Below are positions 1 through 5,165 of a stretch of 8,425 nucleotides of DNA, one piece after another. The stretch's first letter is position 1. Each line of letters begins with the position of its first letter. The translations under genes were made by a program, and so were the position numbers. The DNA lies in NCBI GenBank assembly GCA_902767125.1, contig CACXGJ010000155.1:1-8425 (forward strand), written 5' to 3'. The notes under the pieces were generated by a model that did not search any database, was not told the DNA's origin, and worked only from the letters and a program-made list of their open reading frames with translations. This DNA comes from an uncultured Ruminococcus sp. Its GTDB lineage: Bacteria; Bacillota; Clostridia; Oscillospirales; Acutalibacteraceae.

Positions 1-437
1 AGAGTTTTTCTTCTCATGTGATCCATGATTCTTCCTGGAGTACCGATGACGATATTGGCGTGTTTGAGACGGGTAATTTGCCTGTCCATAGCCGCACCGC
101 CGTATACTTCGACAGGTTTTACACCGCCCGAATACTTTGTGAGCCTTTTTATTTCCTCACTGCACTGAACGGCTAATTCCCTTGTAGGACACATGATAAG
201 CACCTGTACAGAGTTTTTTTCTTCATGGTGTACGTTTATTTTTTCAACAGCAGGTATTGCAAAAGCCATAGTTTTTCCTGTACCCGTCTGTGAACGACCT
301 ATCACATCAAACCCCTGTCTTATCAGAGGTATAGATTTTGATTGTATTTCGGTAGGCTGTTGAAAGCCCATTTCTTCGATGGCACGGAGTATTTTTGAGT
401 CAAGTCCCATCGTTTCAAAAGTATTTATGATATCCAT
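1..437 (-). CDS. DEAD-box ATP-dependent RNA helicase, N-terminal part (cut by window edge)
   Basis: This reading frame stays open from the ATG at 437 to the window edge, giving 145 codons of the first RecA-like domain. Visible motifs in order are the Q motif (GFQQPTEIQ, about residues 24-32), Walker A/motif I as SQTGTGKT (about 49-56, where AQTGTGKT is usual), motif Ia PTRELA (about 84-89), a GG motif, and motif Ib TPGR just before the cut. The DEAD motif and second RecA domain lie outside the window. DEAD-box proteins use ATP to unwind short RNA duplexes in ribosome assembly, RNA decay or cold adaptation; which of these applies cannot be told from this fragment. The start is supported by a Shine-Dalgarno AGAGGA at 443-448, five bases upstream, and by an N-terminus of typical length before the Q motif. 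It is transcribed divergently from pflB. Family assignment is secure; the paralogue (CshA, CshB, DeaD-like) is not resolved. Confidence 0.93.
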   Translation of the reverse strand, partial: MDIINTFETMGLDSKILRAIEEMGFQQPTEIQSKSIPLIRQGFDVIGRSQTGTGKTMAFAIPAVEKINVHHEEKNSVQVLIMCPTRELAVQCSEEIKRLTKYSGGVKPVEVYGGAAMDRQITRLKHANIVIGTPGRIMDHMRRKT

Positions 438-484
438 TTTTTTCCTCTTTCTTTAAAAAATCCTATTTTCTTTATAACCGTATA

Positions 485-513
485 ATTTTATCAGATAATC
501 TATGAAATGTCAA
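485..513 (-). promoter_or_regulatory. Sigma-A-type promoter for the DEAD-box helicase gene
   Basis: Read on the minus strand, a perfect -35 TTGACA (508-513) is followed after exactly 17 bp by TAAAAT (485-490). The TG of an extended -10 sits just upstream (TGA-TAAAAT). Transcription would start near 478, leaving a leader of about 40 nt before the ATG at 437. It is inferred from sequence only, but the match is strong. Confidence 0.75.
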
Positions 514-525
514 ATTTTTTATCGA

Positions 526-572
526 CCACAATATCTTGTGTTTTTGGTGTGCGAAAGTACAAGATATTGTGT
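526..572. promoter_or_regulatory. Tandem NrdR-box-like operator pair
   Basis: Two near-palindromic 16-bp sites occur at 526-541 (CCACAATATCTTGTGT) and 557-572 (GTACAAGATATTGTGT). They share a 13-bp core, CACAATATCTTGT, that is repeated perfectly in inverted orientation at 527-539 and 559-571. The NrdR-box consensus, as I recall it from comparative genomics, is acaCwAtATaTwGtgt; the sites match at about 14/16 and 13/16 positions. Their centres are 31 bp apart, close to three helical turns, the kind of phased tandem arrangement known for NrdR operators. NrdR is the ATP/dATP-sensing repressor of ribonucleotide-reductase genes. The sites lie between the divergent promoters, 13 bp upstream of the helicase -35 and about 100 bp upstream of the pflB -35, so the target gene is unclear. 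The inverted repeat followed by T6 (572-577) could instead be read as a hairpin terminator, but no plus-strand gene lies upstream. Confidence 0.6.
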
Positions 573-582
573 TTTTTGTCAA
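554..582 (-). promoter_or_regulatory. Possible second, upstream promoter for the DEAD-box gene
   Basis: On the minus strand a second perfect TTGACA (577-582) is followed after 17 bp by TACTTT (554-559), a weaker -10 that keeps the conserved TA...T positions. If used, its spacer and -10 would be covered by the second of the two NrdR-like boxes (557-572), giving a direct repression geometry. The weak -10 makes this tentative. Confidence 0.3.
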
Positions 583-610
583 AAGTGACCGTTAAATTAG
601 CTATTTAAAG

Positions 611-625
611 TGATAATAATTATTA
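611..625. promoter_or_regulatory. Candidate Fur/PerR-family 7-1-7 box upstream of pflB
   Basis: TGATAAT-A-ATTATTA matches the Fur 7-1-7 consensus TGATAATnATTATCA at 13 of 14 fixed positions and the PerR consensus TTATAATnATTATAA at 12 of 14. It contains the perfect 12-bp palindrome TAATAATTATTA. It lies about 46 bp upstream of the pflB -35 element, too far for simple promoter occlusion. The region is very AT-rich, so a chance match is a real possibility. Confidence 0.35.
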
Positions 626-631
626 CTTTTT

Positions 632-643
632 GTTTATATAAAC
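632..643. promoter_or_regulatory. Perfect 12-bp palindrome GTTTATATAAAC upstream of pflB
   Basis: This sequence equals its own reverse complement and sits about 28 bp upstream of the pflB -35 hexamer, where activators commonly bind. I do not recognise the cognate regulator; it does not fit the FNR, CRP or Rex consensus sequences well. Low sequence complexity means it may be fortuitous. Confidence 0.25.
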
Positions 644-671
644 GATTATTTTGCAAGTATTTTTTTTAATG

Positions 672-700
672 TTGACAAATAAATCAAACGGATATATTAT
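672..700 (+). promoter_or_regulatory. Sigma-A-type promoter for pflB-pflA
   Basis: A perfect -35 TTGACA (672-677) is separated by 17 bp from the -10 TATTAT (695-700), preceded by an AT-rich stretch that could act as an UP element. Predicted start is near 707, giving a leader of about 34 nt with an AGAGGGG ribosome-binding site at 722-728. This is a near-consensus promoter, as expected for an abundant fermentation enzyme. Confidence 0.8.
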
Positions 701-740
701 TAATTCATAAAGAAAGTAATGAGAGGGGTTTATAGAATAA

Positions 741-3005
741 ATGTTTAAGAGAATGGAAAATCCCGAAGCGTGGGACGGCTTTGAAGGCAGGATGTGGAAA
801 CAGGAGATAAATGTAAGAGATTTCATACAAAAGAATTATACCCAGTATAATGGTGATGAAAACTTCCTTGAAGGTCCGACTGATGCTACAAATAAACTCT
901 GGGATATGGTTCAAAGACTCCAGAAGGCTGAAAGAGCCAAGGGCGGTGTTCTTGACATGGAAACAAAAGTAGTTTCAGGTCTGACAGCCTATGGAGCAGG
1001 ATATATTTTCCCTGATGAGCCTGAATTGGAAAAGATAGTCGGCTTGCAGACCGATCTGCCTTTGAAAAGGGCATTCATGCCTTTCGGAGGTATAAAGATG
1101 GCTGAACAGGCGTGTGAAACAAACGGCTATACTCCGGACCCCGAACTTCACAGGATATTTACGGAATATGTGACTACACATAATCAGGGAGTTTTTGATG
1201 CATATACTCCCGAAATGAAGTCAGCAAGACATAATAAGATAATAACAGGACTGCCCGATACATATGGTCGTGGAAGAATAGTAGGAGATTACAGACGAGT
1301 TGCATTGTACGGAATAGACAATCTTATTTATTATAAGAAGCAGGATCTTGCAAACTGCGGTGACGGAACAATGACGGATGATGTGATAAGACTGCGTGAG
1401 GAGCTTGCAAAGCAGATACGTGCATTGCAGGGTATGAAGGAGATGGCAAAGATATACGGCTGTGATATCTCAAAGCCTGCGAAGAATGCCCGTGAAGCAG
1501 TGCAGTGGCTGTACTTCGGTTATCTTGCGGCAATCAAGACACAGAACGGAGCCGCAATGAGTGTAGGCAGAGTTTCGACCTTCCTTGACATTTATATAAA
1601 CAGAGATTTACAGAACGGTGTAATGACCGAAGCAGAGGCTCAAGAGCTTATTGATCATTTTGTTATGAAGTGCAGGATGGTAAAATTTGCCCGTATACCG
1701 TCATATAATCAGCTTTTCTCCGGTGATCCCGTGTGGGCGACACTCGAGGTTGCAGGAATAGGCGTTGACGGACGTTCAATGGTGACTAAAAACGATTTCC
1801 GTTTTCTTCATACGCTGGAAAATATGGGACCTTCTCCCGAGCCGAATCTTACAGTTTTGTATTCATCCGCACTTCCCGAAGCATTCAAGAAATATGCAGC
1901 GAAGATATCTATAAATACAAGCTCGGTGCAGTATGAAAATGATGATGTGATGAAGCCCGTGTGGGGGGATGACTATTCGATATGCTGCTGTGTATCGGCT
2001 ACACAGACGGGAAAAGAGATGCAGTTTTTCGGAGCAAGGGCAAATCTTGCAAAATGTCTGCTTTATGCAATTAACGGTGGTGTTGATGCTAAAAACCGTG
2101 AACAGGTCGCACCGGCATACAGTCCGATAAAATCAGAGATACTCGATTATAACGAAGTTATTGAAAAGTATGAAAAAATGATGGATTGGCTTGCGGGATT
2201 GTATGTGAATACGCTGAATCTCATTCAGTATATGCACGATAAATATTATTATGAAGCGGCTGAAATGGCTTTGATAGACACAGATGTAAGGAGAACATTT
2301 GCAACGGGAATAGCAGGATTTTCTCATGTAGTAGACTCCTTGAGTGCGATAAAATATGCTATTGTAAAGCCGATAAGAGATGATGCGGGGATAACGGTGG
2401 ATTTTTCGACAAAGGGTGATTTTCCGAGATACGGAAATGATGATGACCGTGCAGATGATATTGCACTGTGGCTGTTGAAGACGTTCCTCGAAAAGATAAA
2501 GAAGCATCATACATACAGAAATTCCGAGCCTACAACGTCTATTCTGACAATTACATCAAATGTGGTATACGGCAAGGCAACATCGAATATGCCTGACGGA
2601 AGACGTGCGGGAACACCGCTTGCACCGGGAGCAAATCCAAGCTACGGTGCAGAAAAGAACGGCTTGCTTGCATCACTTAATTCCGTTGCGAAATTGCCTT
2701 ATCATTGGGCATTGGACGGTATCTCAAATACCCAGACGATAAGCCCTGACGCACTCGGACATGATGAGCAGGAGAGGATAAATAATCTGGTTCAGGTAAT
2801 GGACGGATACTTCGACCAGGGAGCTCATCATCTCAATGTAAATGTATTCGGTACAGAAAAGCTCATTGATGCTATGGAGCATCCCGAAAAGGAAGAATAT
2901 GCAAACTTTACTATCCGTGTATCAGGTTACGCTGTTAAGTTCATCGACCTTACAAGAGAACAGCAGATGGATGTAATTTCCCGTACCTGTCATAAGACTC
3001 TTTAA
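741..3005 (+). CDS. pflB: Formate C-acetyltransferase (pyruvate formate-lyase)
   Basis: Pyruvate formate-lyase is a cytoplasmic glycyl-radical enzyme that converts pyruvate and CoA to acetyl-CoA and formate, the main anaerobic pyruvate branch in many fermenters. The 754-residue product is close to the 760 residues of the E. coli enzyme and aligns throughout. The glycyl-radical motif RVSGYAVKF lies near the C-terminus with the radical Gly at 729, 25 residues from the end as in E. coli. The active-site cysteine pair is present at 416-417 in SICCCVSAT, followed by QFFGARANLAK with the substrate-binding Arg at 433. TYGRGRI (174-180) supplies the other conserved arginines. An extra Cys at 415 replaces the Ala seen in E. 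coli IACC. AGAGGGG at 722-728 lies 12 bases before the ATG, slightly long spacing, but MFKRMENPEAWDGF is a family-typical N-terminus. It is followed by pflA, its dedicated activase. Oxygen would cleave the activated protein at Gly729. Confidence 0.98.
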   Translation: MFKRMENPEAWDGFEGRMWKQEINVRDFIQKNYTQYNGDENFLEGPTDATNKLWDMVQRLQKAERAKGGVLDMETKVVSGLTAYGAGYIFPDEPELEKIVGLQTDLPLKRAFMPFGGIKMAEQACETNGYTPDPELHRIFTEYVTTHNQGVFDAYTPEMKSARHNKIITGLPDTYGRGRIVGDYRRVALYGIDNLIYYKKQDLANCGDGTMTDDVIRLREELAKQIRALQGMKEMAKIYGCDISKPAKNAREAVQWLYFGYLAAIKTQNGAAMSVGRVSTFLDIYINRDLQNGVMTEAEAQELIDHFVMKCRMVKFARIPSYNQLFSGDPVWATLEVAGIGVDGRSMVTKNDFRFLHTLENMGPSPEPNLTVLYSSALPEAFKKYAAKISINTSSVQYENDDVMKPVWGDDYSICCCVSATQTGKEMQFFGARANLAKCLLYAINGGVDAKNREQVAPAYSPIKSEILDYNEVIEKYEKMMDWLAGLYVNTLNLIQYMHDKYYYEAAEMALIDTDVRRTFATGIAGFSHVVDSLSAIKYAIVKPIRDDAGITVDFSTKGDFPRYGNDDDRADDIALWLLKTFLEKIKKHHTYRNSEPTTSILTITSNVVYGKATSNMPDGRRAGTPLAPGANPSYGAEKNGLLASLNSVAKLPYHWALDGISNTQTISPDALGHDEQERINNLVQVMDGYFDQGAHHLNVNVFGTEKLIDAMEHPEKEEYANFTIRVSGYAVKFIDLTREQQMDVISRTCHKTL

Positions 3006-3019
3006 ATTCAGTTACAAAT

Positions 3020-3073
3020 GAGGAGTGAGGAGTGAGAAACGATTTTCACTTTTTGCTCCTCGCTTATTTTTTT
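3020..3073 (+). terminator. Hairpin plus T-tract between pflB and pflA (attenuator-like)
   Basis: An outer stem pairs 3023-3032 with 3056-3065 (GAGGAG with CTCCTC plus four more pairs, two of them G-U). A coaxial inner stem pairs 3033-3038 with 3043-3048 around an ACGA loop, with a 7-nt bulge (3049-3055). Seven Ts follow at 3067-3073, directly before the pflA ribosome-binding site. A duplicated heptamer, TGAGGAG, at 3019-3032 gives an alternative pairing register. This resembles an imperfect intrinsic terminator that would let a fraction of transcripts continue into pflA. Since PflA is needed only in catalytic amounts, partial termination would fit, but that is inference. The duplicated GAGGAGT units could also be the remnant of a dispersed intergenic repeat. 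Confidence 0.55.
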
Positions 3074-3092
3074 GAAAGGGGTTATTTTGTAA

Positions 3093-3824
3093 ATGGTAAA
3101 AGGTTATGTAAATTCGCTTGAGACGTTCGGGCTTGTAGACGGTCCCGGAGTGAGATTTGTAGTATTTTTGCAAGGCTGTAAATTGAGGTGCAAATTTTGT
3201 CACAATCCTGAAACATGGAGTATGTCGGGCGGTGAGGAGTGGACAGCCGAGGATTTGTTTAACCATGTGAGGAGATACAAGACATATTGGAGGGATAACG
3301 GAGGCATTACAGTAAGCGGAGGAGAGCCGTTGTTGCAGATGGAATTTGTAACGGAGTTGTTTAAGCTGGCTAAAAAGGAAAATATCCATACAGCTATTGA
3401 TACGGCAGGTCAGCCGTTTTCGGAGGAAGCAGATTATCTTGACAGATTCAGGGAATTGATGGAGGTCACTGATTTAGTCATACTTGATATAAAAGAGTGG
3501 GGAAGCGAAAGGCATAGGGAGCTGACAGGCTTTGGGAATGAAAATATCATTGCACTTGCAAAATGGCTTTCGGATAATGGCATAAAAATGTGGATAAGAC
3601 ACGTTCTTGTACCGAGTGTTACGGATGATAAAGATTCTCTCAAGGAAATGCACAGATTCATTTCCGCTCTTAAGACTGTGGAGAGGGTGGAGATACTGCC
3701 GTATCATACATTGGGACTTGTGAAATGGCAGAAATTAGGCATACCGTATTTGCTCGAAGGAGTTCCTGTTCCGAGTGACGAGCAGATAAAAACTGCTGAA
3801 GATATTCTGATAAACGGAAAGTAA
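3093..3824 (+). CDS. pflA: Pyruvate formate-lyase-activating enzyme (radical SAM)
   Basis: This radical-SAM activase reductively cleaves S-adenosylmethionine and abstracts hydrogen from the PflB glycine to create the catalytic radical. The 243-residue length fits the family (E. coli PflA has 246). The [4Fe-4S]-binding motif CKLRCKFC gives Cys29, Cys33 and Cys36 in the CX3CX2C pattern, followed by HNPETW. The SAM-contacting GGEP motif is at 76-79. Further family hallmarks are DTAGQPF, ILDIKEW, WIRHVLVPSVTDD and the C-terminal ILPYHTLGLVKW. The N-terminus with FGLVDGPGVRF is characteristic. An AAAGGGG ribosome-binding site at 3075-3081 lies 11 bases before the ATG. The gene follows pflB by 87 bp and has no obvious promoter of its own, so it is probably read through the intervening attenuator-like hairpin. 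A strong terminator begins at the base after its stop codon. Confidence 0.97.
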   Translation: MVKGYVNSLETFGLVDGPGVRFVVFLQGCKLRCKFCHNPETWSMSGGEEWTAEDLFNHVRRYKTYWRDNGGITVSGGEPLLQMEFVTELFKLAKKENIHTAIDTAGQPFSEEADYLDRFRELMEVTDLVILDIKEWGSERHRELTGFGNENIIALAKWLSDNGIKMWIRHVLVPSVTDDKDSLKEMHRFISALKTVERVEILPYHTLGLVKWQKLGIPYLLEGVPVPSDEQIKTAEDILINGK

Positions 3825-3860
3825 AAAAAGTGCCGTCACAGTATTGTGTCGGCACTTTTT
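3825..3860. terminator. Bidirectional intrinsic terminator between pflA and the lipoprotein gene
   Basis: AAAAAGTGCCG (3825-3835) pairs with CGGCACTTTTT (3850-3860). After a single T-T mismatch, CACA (3837-3840) pairs with TGTG (3845-3848) around a GTAT loop. The A-tract and T-tract flanks make it work on both strands. It starts immediately after the pflA stop and ends three bases before the convergent lipoprotein stop. Confidence 0.93.
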
Positions 3861-3863
3861 GGA

Positions 3864-4397
3864 TTATTTGTAGAAATCCTTTACAGCTTTTTCAAAATCG
3901 GCTTTACGCTGGATATTTTTCATATCACTGGAGCTGTCGGTATATAATACCAAATATTTTTCGTTTTTGGAGAGTGTTGCAGGATAAGCAATATTTCCGT
4001 CAAGCTCACTGTCCTTGCCGAAGACATAGAATTCACCGTTAGCCTTGACTTCACCGATAACTCTCTTGCCCTCGTCATTGAGGTTGTCAGGCTCATATTC
4101 ATACAGCTCAACGAATACCGTAGAGTTATTGACGAGGAAATTATATCTGTCACCGTTCTTTGCACCGATGACAGCAGACATCATATCGGTAGCTTCTGCT
4201 TTTGACGGGATGTAGTCAAGTGCCGTCAGATATTTTTCCAAGCCCTCAAGATTATCCTTGTAGTCGCTTGATTTTATATTTTCCTGATCGGGAGCATCAT
4301 CAGTGGATAATTTTTCGAGCTTTGAGCCTGATCCCATACAGCCTGTCAGTGATGCGGCTGTGAATATTCCCAGTATTGCGATAAGTATTTTTTTCAT
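3864..4397 (-). CDS. Small secreted lipoprotein of unknown function
   Basis: The 177-residue product begins with MKKI, a hydrophobic stretch (residues 4-17) and a lipobox SLTGC, so signal peptidase II would cleave before Cys20 and the protein would be anchored to the outer face of the cytoplasmic membrane. The mature part is hydrophilic, rich in Asp, Glu and Lys. It has a low-complexity linker (about 21-45), then what looks like one compact domain containing AKNGDRYNFLVNNSTVFVELYEYEP and a beta-rich middle, ending with a charged helix-like ADFEKAVKDFYK. I do not recognise the family; similar short lipoproteins are common in gut Clostridia. The start is supported by AAAGGGAAAG (4404-4413) 6-10 bases upstream and by the signal peptide. 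It has its own promoter (4432-4460) and terminator, so it is monocistronic. No partner is suggested by the neighbours, which have unrelated roles. Confidence 0.85.
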   Translation of the reverse strand: MKKILIAILGIFTAASLTGCMGSGSKLEKLSTDDAPDQENIKSSDYKDNLEGLEKYLTALDYIPSKAEATDMMSAVIGAKNGDRYNFLVNNSTVFVELYEYEPDNLNDEGKRVIGEVKANGEFYVFGKDSELDGNIAYPATLSKNEKYLVLYTDSSSDMKNIQRKADFEKAVKDFYK

Positions 4398-4431
4398 TAC
4401 AAACTTTCCCTTTCAATTTTTTTCAAAAGTT

Positions 4432-4460
4432 ATTATAACCTATTTTATTCCTTAATTCAA
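4432..4460 (-). promoter_or_regulatory. Promoter for the lipoprotein gene
   Basis: On the minus strand TTGAAT (4455-4460) and a perfect -10 TATAAT (4432-4437) are separated by 17 bp. Predicted start is near 4425, about 27 nt upstream of the ATG. The element abuts the divergent comF promoter, so the two polymerase sites probably compete. Confidence 0.7.
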
Positions 4461-4467
4461 GACCCTG

Positions 4468-4476
4468 TGATATAAT
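4468..4476 (+). promoter_or_regulatory. Extended -10 promoter for comF
   Basis: TGATATAAT is a perfect extended -10 (TGnTATAAT). No good -35 is seen at the right distance, as is usual for extended -10 promoters. Predicted start near 4483 leaves a leader of about 23 nt containing the AAAAGGAG ribosome-binding site (4485-4492). Confidence 0.65.
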
Positions 4477-4505
4477 AATATTGCAAAAGGAGATGAGATT
4501 TTGAG

Positions 4506-5150
4506 ATGATAGAGCGTATTTTGTCGATAATATTTCCAAATAGGTGTCCATATTGCGATAGGATAATAAAATTCGGTCTGACGGAGTGTGAGGAATGTTT
4601 TGATGAGCTTGATAAGACTCCGAGCATATCGCATACAGATGCAGGTATAACGTGTATTTCGGCATTTCGTTATGATTCAAGGGTAAGACGGTCTATTTTG
4701 AATTACAAGTTCAAGGGGGTTTCGTTTAATGCAAAAAGCTATGCCAAAGCCCTGTGCAGTGCAATAGAGGCTTTAGGGATAGAAGATGATTTTGATATCA
4801 TAACATTTGTGCCGCTCACAAAACGCAGGGAAAATGAAAGAGGGTTCAATCAGTCAAGGAAGGTTGCGGAAATGGTCGGCGAATATTTCGGTAAGCCATG
4901 CAGTGCTTTGCTGGAGAAGACAAGGAACAATAAAAATCAGCATGACCTGAATTTACAGCAAAGGCGTGAGAATGTGAAGGGGGTGTATGGTATATGTAAG
5001 AAAGCGGATGTCGGTGGAATGAGAATTTTATTGATAGATGACATTGTAACGACAGGCAATACAATGGCAGAATGCTGTAATGTATTGAGGACTGGTGGAG
5101 CTGAAAACATTATTTGTATGTCGGTTGCGACAGCGGTGCAGGATAAATGA
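4506..5150 (+). CDS. comF: ComF family protein (zinc finger plus phosphoribosyltransferase fold)
   Basis: ComF-family proteins support import of single-stranded DNA during natural transformation, acting at the cytoplasmic side of the uptake machinery; the same fold (GntX, YhgH) occurs in other bacteria. The 214-residue product has an N-terminal zinc ribbon with Cys14, Cys17, Cys28 and Cys31 (CPYC...CEEC). The central FVPLTKRRENERGFNQS segment is a family signature. The PRPP-binding-type loop ILLIDDIVTTGNT lies at 174-186 with paired Asp178-Asp179. The ATG at 4506 is the first in-frame start after a stop codon. The ribosome-binding site AAGGAG (4487-4492) is 13 bases away, rather far, and a four-codon ATG-to-TGA reading frame (4493-4504) lies between them. 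No other competence gene is nearby, so actual transformability cannot be judged. It converges on the mreB-like gene with only 15 bp between stops and no visible terminator. Confidence 0.93.
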   Translation: MIERILSIIFPNRCPYCDRIIKFGLTECEECFDELDKTPSISHTDAGITCISAFRYDSRVRRSILNYKFKGVSFNAKSYAKALCSAIEALGIEDDFDIITFVPLTKRRENERGFNQSRKVAEMVGEYFGKPCSALLEKTRNNKNQHDLNLQQRRENVKGVYGICKKADVGGMRILLIDDIVTTGNTMAECCNVLRTGGAENIICMSVATAVQDK

Positions 5151-5165
5151 GAAATATAGGTGTAT
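5151..5165. other. Minimal convergent junction, comF / mreB-like
   Basis: Only 15 bp separate the two stop codons and I see no stem-loop with a T-tract on either strand here. Transcripts from either side are therefore likely to run into the opposing gene as antisense RNA unless terminated within coding sequence. Confidence 0.5.

Noticed and set aside
527..577. 13-bp inverted repeat followed by T6, readable as an intrinsic terminator on the plus strand
   Set aside because: No plus-strand gene lies upstream, the stem is AT-rich with a 19-nt loop, and two copies of a near-palindromic operator produce such an inverted repeat automatically. Kept as the alternative to the NrdR reading.
481..577. 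A small RNA transcribed on the plus strand from TATAAT (481-486) and ending at the T6 tract
   Set aside because: No acceptable -35 at the right spacing, and this TATAAT overlaps the well-supported minus-strand helicase promoter region.
592..608. TTAAAT-5-ATTTAA inverted repeat as a Rex (redox repressor) operator
   Set aside because: Does not match the Rex consensus TTGTTAANNNNTTAACAA in sequence or spacing; likely a product of AT-rich composition.
2133..2510. 125-residue open frame on the minus strand inside pflB
   Set aside because: Lies antisense to conserved pflB coding sequence, with a low-complexity, family-less translation and no ribosome-binding site of note.
3012..3389. 125-residue open frame on the minus strand across the pflB-pflA gap and the pflA start
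   Set aside because: Antisense to the conserved iron-sulphur and SAM-binding part of pflA; no recognisable protein features.
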